Positions 1-10,984 are shown, counted from the stretch's first letter. The stretch is 64,000 nt of DNA from Gammaproteobacteria bacterium (GCA_030428835.1 JAUIEP010000003.1:1-64000); one strand, 5' to 3'. Notes: a model not told the origin generated them from the sequence alone. A program made the numbers and translations.

Positions 1-285
1 GCGGGGCCGACAGCGAGCGAAGAGATATCGCGGGCCGGGGCCTGGGTGGGGCTAACGACGTCAACGCCAGCGCGGTAATCGAGGCCACTGGGCCACGGGA
101 TGCCGTACCACCGCCTACGCGGGGGGGGACGAAGGTTGCGTTCTGTGCAGGGGCGACGATGGTGGGGTTCTACGTATCGGCCACGATGGTTGGGTTATAC
201 GCGCGGCGACGAAGATCGAGTTCGCATGAGCGACGCGAGTTGGGTTCGCGTGAGCGACAATGGTTGCGTGCTGCGCGGGTGCTAG
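1..285. repeat. Dispersed repeat copy A: ~130 bp unique-like block followed by decayed ~27-bp minisatellite units
   Basis: Positions 1-134 are nearly identical to 12455-12588 (gcggggccgacagcgagcgaagagatatcgcg...gatgccgtaccaccgcct); 124-282 carries degenerate ggcgacgatggtggggttctacg-type units. Confidence 0.85.
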
Positions 286-854
286 AGCGGTGTGTAGGTG
301 AACTTCTGTCCGCCGAGGGCCGCCTCTACCATGAAGCCGCCCTTGGCGATGGTGAAGACCGCCAGGCCTTTGCGGTAGCCGGCGCTCACGACCTTGGCGT
401 CGTTGCGGCCGCCGCTGATGCCGACGACGGCGCCGCCACCGGTGCTGGCCTCCGCGGAGGCGCCCGCGGTGATCGCCACGGCAGTGGCCTGGGCGCTGAA
501 CTCGAAGGACTCCGAGGTGAAATACTTGAAGGCCTGTTCGTTCTCGAAAAAGATGATCTGGCTGAATGCCTGGCCGCCTATCTGCGCGCCGGCGGTGATC
601 TGGGTCATCGTGGCATTGCCGACATGCTTGGAGTCGATGAACACTTTGCCCTCGCCATGCGCGCCACCGACCACGAGACCGCCCTTGCCAACCGTGGGAA
701 ACACCGCGTAGCCGTAGGCGGTCTTGAAATAGTCCGCCGTCTGGCCGGCATTACTGAAGGAGCGGATGGCATCCGCGTAGGGGTTTGCCGCAACCGCCTG
801 GTTGAACAGGGCCAGAACGGACAGCAGAACGCTTAACGACAGTGCTTTGGTCAT
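282..854 (-). CDS. SYLF/YSC84-like lipid-binding domain protein with signal peptide
   Basis: ORF with signal peptide; FKTAYGYAVFPTVGKGGLVVGGAHGEGKVF and GAQIGGQAFSQIIFF are typical of the family. Confidence 0.85.
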   Translation of the reverse strand: MTKALSLSVLLSVLALFNQAVAANPYADAIRSFSNAGQTADYFKTAYGYAVFPTVGKGGLVVGGAHGEGKVFIDSKHVGNATMTQITAGAQIGGQAFSQIIFFENEQAFKYFTSESFEFSAQATAVAITAGASAEASTGGGAVVGISGGRNDAKVVSAGYRKGLAVFTIAKGGFMVEAALGGQKFTYTPL

Positions 855-1001
855 GGCGGCAATCCCTTTTCGGTCGCGTCAATGGCTGCGCACAGGTCAC
901 CCGTGAGCGCCATCTCATTGTCCGTAGGGCTACTGATGAGGTCAAGGGCGCGGGGTGTGAATACCCCGCAGGAACTCGAAAGACGGCTCGCGGTCGGCGC
1001 G

Positions 1002-2276
1002 CTAGTCTTCCAGGCGGATCTCGGAGAGGTCGAGGTCGTAAGCCTCGGGTTCGAGACTCTTGCTGATGCTCACCGCGTCCGCAGCATCGGTCGCCTCCAG
1101 CGCGTAGAGGTCCAGGACGCGCGAACGGGGCAGGCGCCGCTTGTTGGCATCGAGCAATACCATGATCTTCGGGCGCAGCCGGCGGGTGCGATATTCCGCG
1201 ACAACCACCCCGACTTCGCCCGAAGACAGCTCCACTAGGGTGCCCGCGGGGTAGAGTCCTACCGCCTGGATGAACGCTTCGACCAGCTCCGCCTGGAAAT
1301 CGGTGTCGCGCACGTTGTAGAGCAGCTTGATGGCGGCGGAGGGCGAGATGCGACTGGCATGCGGTCGCTGGTTGGTCAGCGCGTCGTAGGTATCCACGAT
1401 ACCGGCGATGCGCGCAAAGGCGGGTATCTGCTCCCGCGACAGCCCCGACGGGTAACCGGAACCGTCGTGTCGCTCGTGGTGATAGGCCACGATGTCGATG
1501 ACGTCCTGGTTGATCACACCACAATCATCGAGAATATTGAGGCCGTGCTGCACGTGCGCGGCGAGCGCCTGGGTCTCGCCATCGTCCAGCTCGCGGTCGC
1601 TGCGCAGGAGCGTTGGCTCGATCCGCAGTTTGCCGACGTCCATCAGCATGCAGCCCATCGCGAGCGAGCGCAGGTCGTGCCGCGGCAAGCCGATCTGCCG
1701 ACCGACGGCCACCGCCCAGATCGAGGCGCTCAGGGAGTGCTGGTAAGTGTACTTGTCGTGTTGCTTGAGGCGCGTTACCCACAGGCACGCATCGGGATTG
1801 CGGCTGATGCTGTCGACGATCGGGTCAACGGATTTGCGCAGCTTGATGACATCGAGCTTGCCGCCGTCGTTGACCTCCTGGTAAATCCTGCCGATGTCCT
1901 GCCGCAGGGTGCTGACGGCAGCGTGCGCCCGCGGGTGTTCCTCGTCCCACTGGGAGGCGTCGCGATAGCTCTTGATCGACCGGCCGGAGAAAATTTTCTC
2001 CATGGGAATGCGCTTGCGATTGACGCCCTTCCTCGGATCGGCCTCCCGCTCCGGTCGCGCTGACAGCACGTGTCGGATGCGCGCCTGCGGTACGGCGCTG
2101 CGCCGGTGATCCACATAGACGTAGTTGCAATAATGGCGTACACGCGCGAGGTCCTCCTCCGTCTCGATGAGGAAGCCTTGCGTTACGAATGGTGTCTCGA
2201 GCCATGGCCTGTCGAGCCCACTGACAAACATGCCAAGGCCCAACTCGCTTGTGGCTATCTTGACGGTCTTCAACAT
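1002..2276 (-). CDS. HD-GYP domain phosphodiesterase (c-di-GMP type)
   Basis: AYHHERHDGSGYPSGLSREQIPAFARIAGIVDTYDALT motif; start re-placed at MLKTVKIATSELGLGMFV (2276) from the longer ORF 1002..2768. Confidence 0.9.
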   Translation of the reverse strand: MLKTVKIATSELGLGMFVSGLDRPWLETPFVTQGFLIETEEDLARVRHYCNYVYVDHRRSAVPQARIRHVLSARPEREADPRKGVNRKRIPMEKIFSGRSIKSYRDASQWDEEHPRAHAAVSTLRQDIGRIYQEVNDGGKLDVIKLRKSVDPIVDSISRNPDACLWVTRLKQHDKYTYQHSLSASIWAVAVGRQIGLPRHDLRSLAMGCMLMDVGKLRIEPTLLRSDRELDDGETQALAAHVQHGLNILDDCGVINQDVIDIVAYHHERHDGSGYPSGLSREQIPAFARIAGIVDTYDALTNQRPHASRISPSAAIKLLYNVRDTDFQAELVEAFIQAVGLYPAGTLVELSSGEVGVVVAEYRTRRLRPKIMVLLDANKRRLPRSRVLDLYALEATDAADAVSISKSLEPEAYDLDLSEIRLED

Positions 2277-2613
2277 CGCCGTCGGTTGCCCCGCTGTAAA
2301 ATGTGCTGCTTTTTCTGGATTCCCCCCTCCGCGTGAGGGCGCGTGCGGGTCAGAGAGGGCAATCCTCTGGTGCAGGGTGCGCCGCGCCATCGGCAATGTC
2401 CATAACAAAGACACTGACATATTAACGTTGGCGCCACAGTGTGAGCTGGCGCACAGTTTTCCGGCTGTCGGTCCGACGCCGCATCGGCACAGGTGGCGAG
2501 CACGGGTAGCCGACCCCGCCGTGGAGCGCCGCCCCGCCGCGGCCCCTGTGCTATAGTCGCTCGCCAGTGGCGGGGTTCCCGCCACACTCACGAAGGAGCA
2601 CAAGGGAGCGGGG

Positions 2614-4110
2614 ATGCGCAAGTTCTTGATGGTATTGGGGGTGCTTGCCCTCCTGCTGGTCAGCCTGCCGGTACTGCTGCTGGCGACCGGCACCATCGAC
2701 CCCACCAGCCTGCGCATGGTCCTCAACGTGATGACCGGCGCCGGGGGCCCCGCGACGGACGAGGCCACCGCGCGCGAGCGCTACTCCCTGCCCCCGGGCT
2801 TCACCCTCTCCGTCTATGCCAACGATGTACCGAAGGCACGCTTCATGCGCTTCACCGAGGCGGGAGACCTGCTGCTCAGCCGCCCCCACGCCGGGGATAT
2901 CCTGCTGCTGCGGCGCGATGCGAACGGCGACGGCAGGCCTGACGCGAAGGACGTCCTGCTCGACGGGCTCAAGCGCCCGCTGGGGCTGGCCATCGACGGC
3001 TCATGGCTGTACGTCGCGGAATCCAACCGGGTGGGCCGCGTCCTGTTCGACGCGGAATCGGGCAGGCTGGACGGCGAATACCACCCGGTCATCGAGGGGC
3101 TGACCGACAACGGCAATCACTGGAGCAAGACCATCGGCATCGGCCCGGACGGCAAGCTCTACCTCGCCCAGGGTTCCACCTGCAATATCTGCGAGGAAGA
3201 GGATGAGCGCCGCGCCACCATGATGCGCTTCAACCCGGATGGTACCGCGGGCGAGATTATCGCCACGGGACTGCGCAACAGTGTCGGCTTCGACTGGGCG
3301 CCCTGGAACCAGGCGCTGTATGCGACCGACAACGGTCGCGACCTCATGGGCGATGACTTCCCGCCCTGCGAACTGAACCGCATCGAAGCCGGCAAGTTCT
3401 ACGGCTGGCCCTACTTCAACGGCGACAACGTACCCGACCCCGACATGGGCGCGGACCCTCTGGGCCGCTCCCCGACCGCGCCGGCCCACCCGTTTCGGGC
3501 ACACAACGCGCCCCTGGGCATGACCTTCCTGGACGCACGCGGCCTCCCCGCCCACTACAGGCGCAGCGCGCTGGTCGCGCTGCACGGTTCCTGGAACCGC
3601 TCGTCGCCGGACGGTTACAAGGTCGTGTCACTGCACTTCAGCGGGGACGGCATCGAGGAGCGCGATTTCCTCGCGGGCTTCAACAATGCAGACGGCATCA
3701 CGGGCCGGCCGGTGGATGTCGCGCAGGGGCCGGACGGCGCGATCTACATCTCGGACGACTACGCGGGTGCGATCTACCGCATCACCTACACCGGCGACAC
3801 CATTGCCAATGCTGGCGCACTCGCGGAACTGCGCAGCGTTTCACGCCTGGATACGCAACCCCCCGACTGGCTGGCGACGGCCGACCTGGAGGCGCTGGAC
3901 ACACGCGGTGCCGCACTGTACGCGCGGCACGACTGCGCCTCCTGCCACGAGCGGGGCGAGAACCCGAAACTGCTCAACGGCCTGGGCGAGCGCCTCGGCT
4001 ACAACGCCATCGACCAGGTGCTGCGGGAGCCGCCCTCGCCGATGCCCGCCCTGCCGCTGACGGAGGATGAGCGCCGCGCGCTGGCCGTACACCTCCTGAC
4101 GCGCAACTGA
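2614..4110 (+). CDS. PQQ-dependent sugar dehydrogenase-like beta-propeller with C-terminal c-type heme motif
   Basis: GLKRPLGLAIDGSWLYVAESNRVGRV, TGLRNSVGFDWAP, GSWNRSSPDGYKV; C-terminal CASCH. Confidence 0.85.
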   Translation: MRKFLMVLGVLALLLVSLPVLLLATGTIDPTSLRMVLNVMTGAGGPATDEATARERYSLPPGFTLSVYANDVPKARFMRFTEAGDLLLSRPHAGDILLLRRDANGDGRPDAKDVLLDGLKRPLGLAIDGSWLYVAESNRVGRVLFDAESGRLDGEYHPVIEGLTDNGNHWSKTIGIGPDGKLYLAQGSTCNICEEEDERRATMMRFNPDGTAGEIIATGLRNSVGFDWAPWNQALYATDNGRDLMGDDFPPCELNRIEAGKFYGWPYFNGDNVPDPDMGADPLGRSPTAPAHPFRAHNAPLGMTFLDARGLPAHYRRSALVALHGSWNRSSPDGYKVVSLHFSGDGIEERDFLAGFNNADGITGRPVDVAQGPDGAIYISDDYAGAIYRITYTGDTIANAGALAELRSVSRLDTQPPDWLATADLEALDTRGAALYARHDCASCHERGENPKLLNGLGERLGYNAIDQVLREPPSPMPALPLTEDERRALAVHLLTRN

Positions 4111-4124
4111 CGCACCGGCGCTCG

Positions 4125-4673
4125 ATGTTGAACTGGTTGCCCAATGCACTGACCGCCTGCCGGCTGGTGCTCGCTCTGCCCCTGGCGTACTGCATCCTGC
4201 AGCAGGAATTCTTCCACGCGCTATTGCTGGGGGCCTTCGCCGGCTTTACCGACCTGCTCGACGGCTTTGCCGCGCGCAGGCTGCAGGCGTTCTCACGCCT
4301 CGGCGCCGCGCTGGACCCCATCGCGGACAAGCTGATGATCAACCTGACCCTGTTGTGCCTGGCCCAGGTAGAGCTAGTGCCGTGGGTCCTGGCACTGGTC
4401 GTGGTCCTGCGCGACCTGGTCATCGTCGCGGGCGCGGTGGCCTACCACTTCCTCATCGGGCCGTTCGACTTCGCCGCCCGCTGGCTCAGCAAGCTGAACA
4501 TGTTCATCCAGATCACCTATTGCGTGCTCGTTCTCAGCGCCCAGCTGACCCCGTTCACCGAGGAGCTGCTGGCCTGGGGCGGCATCGCCGTCATCCTGAT
4601 CGCGCTGGTCAGCGGCATCGACTACGTGTTCACGTGGTCGCGCAAGGCCCTCTCCGCCCGGAGCGCAGCCTGA
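4125..4673 (+). CDS. CDP-alcohol phosphatidyltransferase family protein
   Basis: FAGFTDLLDGFAARRLQAFSRLGAALDPIADKLM matches the DGxxAR...GxxxDxxxD signature. Confidence 0.9.
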   Translation: MLNWLPNALTACRLVLALPLAYCILQQEFFHALLLGAFAGFTDLLDGFAARRLQAFSRLGAALDPIADKLMINLTLLCLAQVELVPWVLALVVVLRDLVIVAGAVAYHFLIGPFDFAARWLSKLNMFIQITYCVLVLSAQLTPFTEELLAWGGIAVILIALVSGIDYVFTWSRKALSARSAA

Positions 4674-4674
4674 C

Positions 4675-5463
4675 ATGGGCGGTGTGGAGCAAGGCGGCAA
4701 GCTGGAGACGCGGGACGAACTGCACGTCCTCACCTACAACATCCACAAGGGCTACTGTTCCGGCAAACGGCGCTTCGTGCTGGACCACATGCGCGAGCGT
4801 ATCGCCGAGACGGGCGCGGATATCGTGTTCCTGCAGGAGATCCACGGGACCGCCATCAAGAGCGACGCCAAGCGGCGGCGCTTCTCCTACCCGGACCAGC
4901 CACACTTCGAGTACCTCGCGGACCAGGCCTGGCCGCACTACGCGTACGGCCGCAATGCCATCTACCGCAAGGGCGACCACGGCAACGCCATCCTCAGCAT
5001 GTACCCCTTCGCGAGCTGGGAGAACATCGATATCTCGCGTTTCCGCCGCGCCAGCCGCAGCATACTGCACGGGGTCATCGAACTGCCCCACCGCGAGACG
5101 CGCCTGCACACACTGTGTGTACACATGGGCCTGCTGGAACAGGAGCGCAAGGAGCAGTTGCGGGCCCTGACCGACCGCATCAACGAGCATGTACCCCGCG
5201 ATGAGCCCATGATTGTCGCCGGCGACTTCAATGACTGGCGCCGCCGCGCCGAGGACCACCTGCACGACGACCTCGGGCTGTCCGAGATGTTCCTGCAGAT
5301 GCACGGCGAGCACGCGCGCACCTTCCCGGTATGGGCGCCGGTACTGCCGGTGGATCGCATCTACTACCGCGGGCTCAAACCCGAGCGCTGCCGCCGCCTC
5401 TCGCGCGGGCCGTGGCGCGACCTGTCCGACCACGCCGCCCTGTTCGGGGTGTTCAAGTTCTAG
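4675..5463 (+). CDS. Endonuclease/exonuclease/phosphatase family protein
   Basis: LTYNIHKG, DIVFLQEIHG, VAGDFNDW, SDHAALFGVF motifs. Confidence 0.9.
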   Translation: MGGVEQGGKLETRDELHVLTYNIHKGYCSGKRRFVLDHMRERIAETGADIVFLQEIHGTAIKSDAKRRRFSYPDQPHFEYLADQAWPHYAYGRNAIYRKGDHGNAILSMYPFASWENIDISRFRRASRSILHGVIELPHRETRLHTLCVHMGLLEQERKEQLRALTDRINEHVPRDEPMIVAGDFNDWRRRAEDHLHDDLGLSEMFLQMHGEHARTFPVWAPVLPVDRIYYRGLKPERCRRLSRGPWRDLSDHAALFGVFKF

Positions 5464-5557
5464 TAACGCACCCGGCGCGGGCCCGCACGGCGGAAACGGT
5501 TGCCGCGGGAACCCTCACTGGTTATCTTTTGACCCCCCGACCCCAGGTAACCGGACC

Positions 5558-7366
5558 ATGAGCTTACGCGAACGAATCTCCACCCTGCTCGAACTGCCCG
5601 CGCTGATGAAACTCAAGAAGGACCTCGCGCCGGTGCCCGCGGATACGCGGGACAGCGTGGTCGCGCGCATGGAAGCCACCGCCGGCAAGTACGCGCGGCG
5701 CGAGGCCGTGGTATTCGAGGGCAGGAGCCTGACGTGGGGTGAACTGAATGCCGAGGTCAATCGCGTGGCCCATGCGCTGAAAGCCAGGGGCATCGAACCC
5801 GGCGACGCCGTCGCGCTGATGATGGAGAACCGCATCGAGTTCCTGGTCTGCTGGCTGGCGTTGAACAAGATCGGCGGAATAGCCGCCATGATCAACACCA
5901 ACCTGACCGGCGGCTCGCTTACCCACTGTATGAAAATTGCCAATTCGCGGATGTGCATCTTCGGCGAGGAGCGCCTTGAGCCCATCGCGGAGGTGCGTGA
6001 GAACCCGGAACTCGCCGGCATCGAGGCGTGGCTGTACGTTGCCGATTCTGGGGCCATCGCCTGCCCGGACTGGGCCAGCGACCTGGTCGAGGAGGCAAAG
6101 GGCTGCTCCACACAGAACCCGCCGGACACACAGGAGCGCACCCACGCCGACACCGCCCTCTACATCTATACCTCCGGTACCACGGGGTTCCCCAAGGCGG
6201 CGGTGCTGTCGAACCGGCGCTTCCTGGTCTCCTCGGGCATCTCCCACATGGGCGGACTGAACCTGGACCACAGGGACCGCATCTACATCTGCCTGCCGCT
6301 CTACCACGGTACCGGGCTGTTCCTCGGCGCGGCCGCGGCCTGCCGCTCGGGCGCCTGCATCGTGCTGCGCCGGCGCTTTTCGGCGAGCAGCTTCCTCCCC
6401 GATATTCGTGAACATCGCGCCACGAGCTTCGTGTACATCGGCGAGTTGTGCCGCTACCTGCTGAACACGCCGGAAAAAATGGACGATCACAAAACGACGC
6501 TGACGAAGGCCATGGGCAACGGGCTGCGACCGGATATATGGCACGAGTTCAAGTCGCGCTTCGGCCTGAAGCGGGTCGCCGAGTTCTACGGCTCGAGTGA
6601 AGGCAACATCGCCTTTGTAAACTTCCTCAACAAGGACTGCACGGTGGGTACTACCGTGATGCCCCTGGCGCTGGTCAAGTACGACGTCGACGAGGACGAA
6701 ATCGTGCGCGACGCCAACGGCCACTGCATTCGCGTCGCGGACGGCGAACCGGGACTACTGCTCGGTCCTATCACCGACGAGACCGTCTTCGAGGGTTACA
6801 CCAGCAGCGAGGAAACGGAGAAGAAGATCCTGCGCAACGTGTTCGAGGAAGGCGACGCCTGGTTCAACACGGGCGACCTGATGCGCACCGTGGACGTCGG
6901 CTACGCGGTGAACTTCACGCACTACCAGTTCGTGGACCGCATCGGCGACACCTTCCGCTGGAAGTCGGAGAACGTGTCGACCAACGAGGTCGGTGAGATC
7001 ATCAACGGCTTCCACCAGGTGGATATGTGCAACGTGTACGGTGTGGAGATACCCGGCGCGGACGGCAAGGCGGGTATGGCCTCCATCGTGCTGGGCCCGG
7101 ATGTGAAGGAGTTCGACGTCGAGGACTTCTCCAACTACGTCGAGTCGGAGCTGCCGCCCTACGCCCGCCCCGTGTTCCTTCGGGTGCAGCGCGAGATGGA
7201 CACCACGGGCACGTTCAAGATGCTCAAGGGTGACCTGCGCAAGCAGGGCTACGACCCGGAACTGGTGACCGACCCGTTGTACGTCATGAAACCGCGCGCC
7301 GCGGGCTACGAGCAACTCGACCGCGAATTCTACGCCACGCTGCGCTCGGGCGCCGCGGGATACTGA
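5558..7366 (+). CDS. Long-chain acyl-CoA synthetase (AMP-binding, FATP/FadD6-like)
   Basis: YIYTSGTTGFPKAAVLSNRR, FYGSSEGNIAFVN, NTGDLM; start set at MSLRERISTLLELPALMKLKKD. Confidence 0.9.
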   Translation: MSLRERISTLLELPALMKLKKDLAPVPADTRDSVVARMEATAGKYARREAVVFEGRSLTWGELNAEVNRVAHALKARGIEPGDAVALMMENRIEFLVCWLALNKIGGIAAMINTNLTGGSLTHCMKIANSRMCIFGEERLEPIAEVRENPELAGIEAWLYVADSGAIACPDWASDLVEEAKGCSTQNPPDTQERTHADTALYIYTSGTTGFPKAAVLSNRRFLVSSGISHMGGLNLDHRDRIYICLPLYHGTGLFLGAAAACRSGACIVLRRRFSASSFLPDIREHRATSFVYIGELCRYLLNTPEKMDDHKTTLTKAMGNGLRPDIWHEFKSRFGLKRVAEFYGSSEGNIAFVNFLNKDCTVGTTVMPLALVKYDVDEDEIVRDANGHCIRVADGEPGLLLGPITDETVFEGYTSSEETEKKILRNVFEEGDAWFNTGDLMRTVDVGYAVNFTHYQFVDRIGDTFRWKSENVSTNEVGEIINGFHQVDMCNVYGVEIPGADGKAGMASIVLGPDVKEFDVEDFSNYVESELPPYARPVFLRVQREMDTTGTFKMLKGDLRKQGYDPELVTDPLYVMKPRAAGYEQLDREFYATLRSGAAGY

Positions 7367-7369
7367 ACG

Positions 7370-7777
7370 CTACAGGTTACGCTCGCAGGCCTGCCTGATA
7401 CGCTCGGCCGGCACGGCGAGTTGCGCCAGCATGTACTGCCGGAATTCCTCCGGATAGCAGCAGGTCTCGAGGGCCTCGCCCATGCAGGCGAGCCAGTTGT
7501 CGCGCAGGCGGGCATCCACCTTCAGGTGCGCGTGGGCGGGCGGAATGCTGATCGGGCCGTACTTCTCCCGGTAGAGACGCGGCCCGCCGGTCCAGGCACA
7601 GAGGAAGCGCGCCAGCTTGTCGCGCGACACCGCCTTGTCGCCGGGGTGCATGTCCCAGATTTCCCGGTATCGCGGCGTATCCCGCATCAGGTCGAAAAAC
7701 GTGTTCACCAGGGTAAAGATGCCCTCCTCGGAACCCGCCGCACGGAACGTCGCATCGCCCTCGCCGTAAGTCGCCAT
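7370..7777 (-). CDS. Group II truncated hemoglobin-like protein
   Basis: LVNTFFDLMRDTPRYREIWDMHP, KLARFLCAWTGGPRLYREKYG, AHLKVDARLRDNWLACM. Confidence 0.9.
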   Translation of the reverse strand: MATYGEGDATFRAAGSEEGIFTLVNTFFDLMRDTPRYREIWDMHPGDKAVSRDKLARFLCAWTGGPRLYREKYGPISIPPAHAHLKVDARLRDNWLACMGEALETCCYPEEFRQYMLAQLAVPAERIRQACERNL

Positions 7778-7818
7778 CTACAACACCTGTGCAATCAAGG
7801 ATAGCTGCATCGTAAGGG

Positions 7819-8667
7819 TCAACCCGCCCGCGGCACGAGGCGGTCCAGCCCGAAGCGCCTGGCCAGCAGCGCATCGAAGACCCGCAGTGGCAGCCAGCGC
7901 TTGAGCAGCGGCAGGACAGTGCTGCCCTTGCCGCCGCGCAGGATGGCGGGTGGCGCGTCCGACAACATCCTGTCAACCACGGGAGCGACGAACACCGCCG
8001 CCGGGGTCGCGTCCACCTGGCCCGCCTGGGCGCGAGCGCGGACGCCGTCTTCCACGCTCTTGTACAGGGAGTCTCCCGGCAGTTGCAGGTTCGCCTCCGC
8101 GTGGTCACCGAAAGAGGAGCGGATGCCGCCGGGTTGCACCGTGAGTACGTTGATTCCGAGCGGGGCCGTCTCCATGCGCAGCGCATCCGCCAGCGAATGG
8201 AGAGCCGCCTTGCTGGAACAGTAGGCGCCGGCAAAGGGCGTCGTGAACAGGCCCACGATACTGCCGACCATCGTCACCTGGGCGCGGCCGTTTTTCGCCA
8301 CCGCCGCGCGCAACAGCGGCAGTGCCGCTCTTGTGACCGCTACCGGGGCGATCACGTTGGTCTCGTACTGGGCGCGCAGGTCCTCGCGCGTGAGGTCGAG
8401 CACCGCTCCCACCTGCGAGAAGCCCGCGTTGTTCACCAGGATGTCGAGGTGGCCTTCTTGTTCCTGCACGGTACGCATCGCGGCAGCGATGCTGGTGTCG
8501 TCGTTCACATCGAGCGCCAGTGTCTGCAGGCCGAGTTCGCCGAGTTCCGCCAACGCTTCGGGCCGCCGCGCGGTGGCGAACACCCGGTGGCCGCGAGCGT
8601 GCAGCTCCCGGGCCAGCGCGGCGCCGATGCCGGTGGAACAACCGGTGATGAGAACAGTTTGCGCCAT
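7819..8667 (-). CDS. SDR family oxidoreductase
   Basis: TGCSTGIGAALAREL, LVNNAGFSQVG, YCSSKAALH. Confidence 0.9.
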   Translation of the reverse strand: MAQTVLITGCSTGIGAALARELHARGHRVFATARRPEALAELGELGLQTLALDVNDDTSIAAAMRTVQEQEGHLDILVNNAGFSQVGAVLDLTREDLRAQYETNVIAPVAVTRAALPLLRAAVAKNGRAQVTMVGSIVGLFTTPFAGAYCSSKAALHSLADALRMETAPLGINVLTVQPGGIRSSFGDHAEANLQLPGDSLYKSVEDGVRARAQAGQVDATPAAVFVAPVVDRMLSDAPPAILRGGKGSTVLPLLKRWLPLRVFDALLARRFGLDRLVPRAG

Positions 8668-8741
8668 GGCGGCCTCTCCCTGCGTAAGACCCAGCCAGTG
8701 TAGCGACTATGCGGGCGACCTGTCAGCGCAGGTCGGGCCGT

Positions 8742-10061
8742 TCAGGCGCGGGCGTTGCCGCCCGCAGCGTTGCGACGGCGCCGCGAACGACGCCTCCCCG
8801 CACCCTCGCGCTGCCCGGCCCGGGGCTTGCCCTGGCCGCCGCGGCGCTCGCCTGTACGCCGGGAGTCGCGGGCCGGCTGCTCACCCGCAGCCCTCGGCCT
8901 GCCCAGTGGTTTGCTCGCGGGCAACTCGTGGTCCGGCTCGAAGCCGTCCCAGTACTCCCGCGGCAGGTGCGCCTGAGTCAGGCGCTCGATGGCCTCGAGT
9001 TGCTTGATTTCGTCCGCCGACACCAGGGAAAAGGCACGACCGCTCGCGCCGGCACGGCCCGTGCGGCCGATGCGGTGCACATAGTCCTCCGGGACATTGG
9101 GCAGGTCGACGTTAACGACCTGGGGCAACTGCGCGATGTCGAGGCCGCGAGCCGCGATATCGGTCGCAACCAGCACCCGCAGGTCGCCTTTCTTGAACCC
9201 TGAAAGTGCGCGCGTGCGCGCGCCCTGGCTCTTGTTACCGTGGATGGCCGCCGCGTCCACGCCCGCCTTTTCAAGGTACTGCGCGAGCTGGTTGGCGCCG
9301 CGCTTGGTGCGGCTGAACACGAGGACCTGCTGCCAGTTGTTCTGCACGACCAGGTCGAGCAGCAGCGCCGCCTTGCGCTTCTTGTCTACCGGGTACACCC
9401 ACTGCTCCACGCGTTCCGCCGTCGCGTTGGGCGGAGCGACGGAAATCTCCTGCGGCTTGTGCAGGAACGTGCCGGCGAGTTCGCGGATCTCGGGCGCGAA
9501 GGTGGCGGAGAACAGCAGGTTCTGTCGCTTTTCCGGCAGCATCTTGATGATGCGCCGGATGTCGTGGATAAAGCCCATATCCAGCATGCGGTCCGCCTCA
9601 TCCAGCACCAGCACTTCCAGGCCGGAGAAATTCACCTCGCCCTGTCCGGCCAGGTCGAGCAGCCTGCCGGGTGTGGCGACGAGGATATCCACGCCGCGCC
9701 GCAGGCGGCTGATCTGCGGGTTGATTTTCACCCCGCCAAAAACTACCGCGGACCTGAACGGGAGGTGTGCGCCATACGTGGCGACGCTCTCGCCGACCTG
9801 CGCCGCCAACTCGCGTGTCGGGGTGAGGACCAGCACCCGGATGCGCTGCGACCTGCCCGCGCCGGACTCGTGCAGGCGTTGCAACAGCGGCAGCGTAAAA
9901 CCCGCGGTCTTGCCCGTGCCGGTTTGCGCCGCCGCCATGAGGTCGCGTCCTGTGAGTACCGCGGGTATCGCGGCCGACTGTATCGGTGTGGGCTGGGTGT
10001 AGCCACGCGCCTCGATGGCGCGCAGCAGTGGCTCGGCAAGACCGAGTTCGGCGAATGTCAT
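8742..10061 (-). CDS. rhlE: DEAD-box ATP-dependent RNA helicase, RhlE-like, with R/G-rich tail
   Basis: [42 protein letters not shown]; start set at [21 protein letters not shown]. Confidence 0.9.
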   Translation of the reverse strand: MTFAELGLAEPLLRAIEARGYTQPTPIQSAAIPAVLTGRDLMAAAQTGTGKTAGFTLPLLQRLHESGAGRSQRIRVLVLTPTRELAAQVGESVATYGAHLPFRSAVVFGGVKINPQISRLRRGVDILVATPGRLLDLAGQGEVNFSGLEVLVLDEADRMLDMGFIHDIRRIIKMLPEKRQNLLFSATFAPEIRELAGTFLHKPQEISVAPPNATAERVEQWVYPVDKKRKAALLLDLVVQNNWQQVLVFSRTKRGANQLAQYLEKAGVDAAAIHGNKSQGARTRALSGFKKGDLRVLVATDIAARGLDIAQLPQVVNVDLPNVPEDYVHRIGRTGRAGASGRAFSLVSADEIKQLEAIERLTQAHLPREYWDGFEPDHELPASKPLGRPRAAGEQPARDSRRTGERRGGQGKPRAGQREGAGRRRSRRRRNAAGGNARA

Positions 10062-10210
10062 GCTGGAATCTCTGCGTCGGTGGGGGCGCCGCCCGCGCGG
10101 CGGACGGCCCTGAAAAGTCGCGCATCTTACCGCCTCGATGGCGAAATAGATACGCCCACCGACATACAACTATTGCCACTCCACTTATTGCCACCACTGT
10201 GGCGGTACAC

Positions 10211-10984
10211 TCAACTCTCGACGAAGGCGCGCTCGATCACATACTCCCCCAGCTCGCCATTGCGCGACTCGCTGAAGCCCGCGTTGTCCAGCAATGGGCA
10301 GATATCGCGCAAGAGGGCCGGGCTGCCACAGATCATAAAGCGATCGTCTTCCGGGTTCGGCCGCGGCAGGCCGACATCGGCACTCAGCTTGCCGATACGC
10401 AGCAGGTCGGTCAGGCGCCCGTTGTTGTCGAACTTCTCCCGCGTCACCGTGGGGTAGTAGATGAGCTTGTCCCGCACCACGGCGCCCAGGTACTCGTCCC
10501 GCGGCAGGTGCTCGGTAATCAGCTCCCGGTAGGCGAGTTCCTCCGTGTAGCGACAACCGTGCGTCAGCACCACCTTGTCGTAGTTCTCATACAGCTCGGG
10601 GTCGCGAATCAGGCTCAGGAACGGCGCCAGTCCGGTGCCGGTGGCGATCATGTACAGGTGTTTGCCGGGCCTGAGGTGATCCGGCACCAGTGTGCCCGTG
10701 GCCTTGGAGTTGACGAGCAGCTGGTCGCCCACCTGGATGTGCTGCAACCTGGATGTCAGGGGCCCGTCGGGCACCTTGATGCTGAAGAACTCCAGCTCGT
10801 CCTCGTAGTTCGCGCTCGCCATGCTGTAGGCGCGCAGCAGCGGTCGGCCCTCGTCCTCGATGCCGATCATCGTGAAGTAGCCGTTGCGGAAGCGAAATCC
10901 GGGGTTGCGGGTGGTTTTGAAACTGAACAAGCGGTCGGTCCAGTGGTGTACCGACGTCACTTCCTCGCGCAGTAGTTCGGCCAT
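10211..10984 (-). CDS. fpr: Ferredoxin--NADP(+) reductase
   Basis: RAYSMASANYEDELEFFSIKVPDGPLTSRLQ, MIATGTGLAPFLSLIRDP; C-terminal YVIERAFVES. Confidence 0.9.
   Translation of the reverse strand: MAELLREEVTSVHHWTDRLFSFKTTRNPGFRFRNGYFTMIGIEDEGRPLLRAYSMASANYEDELEFFSIKVPDGPLTSRLQHIQVGDQLLVNSKATGTLVPDHLRPGKHLYMIATGTGLAPFLSLIRDPELYENYDKVVLTHGCRYTEELAYRELITEHLPRDEYLGAVVRDKLIYYPTVTREKFDNNGRLTDLLRIGKLSADVGLPRPNPEDDRFMICGSPALLRDICPLLDNAGFSESRNGELGEYVIERAFVES

Noticed and set aside
5213-5557. N-terminal extension of the acyl-CoA synthetase ORF
   Set aside because: Overlaps the endonuclease/phosphatase gene out of frame and has shadow-ORF composition; start placed at 5558.
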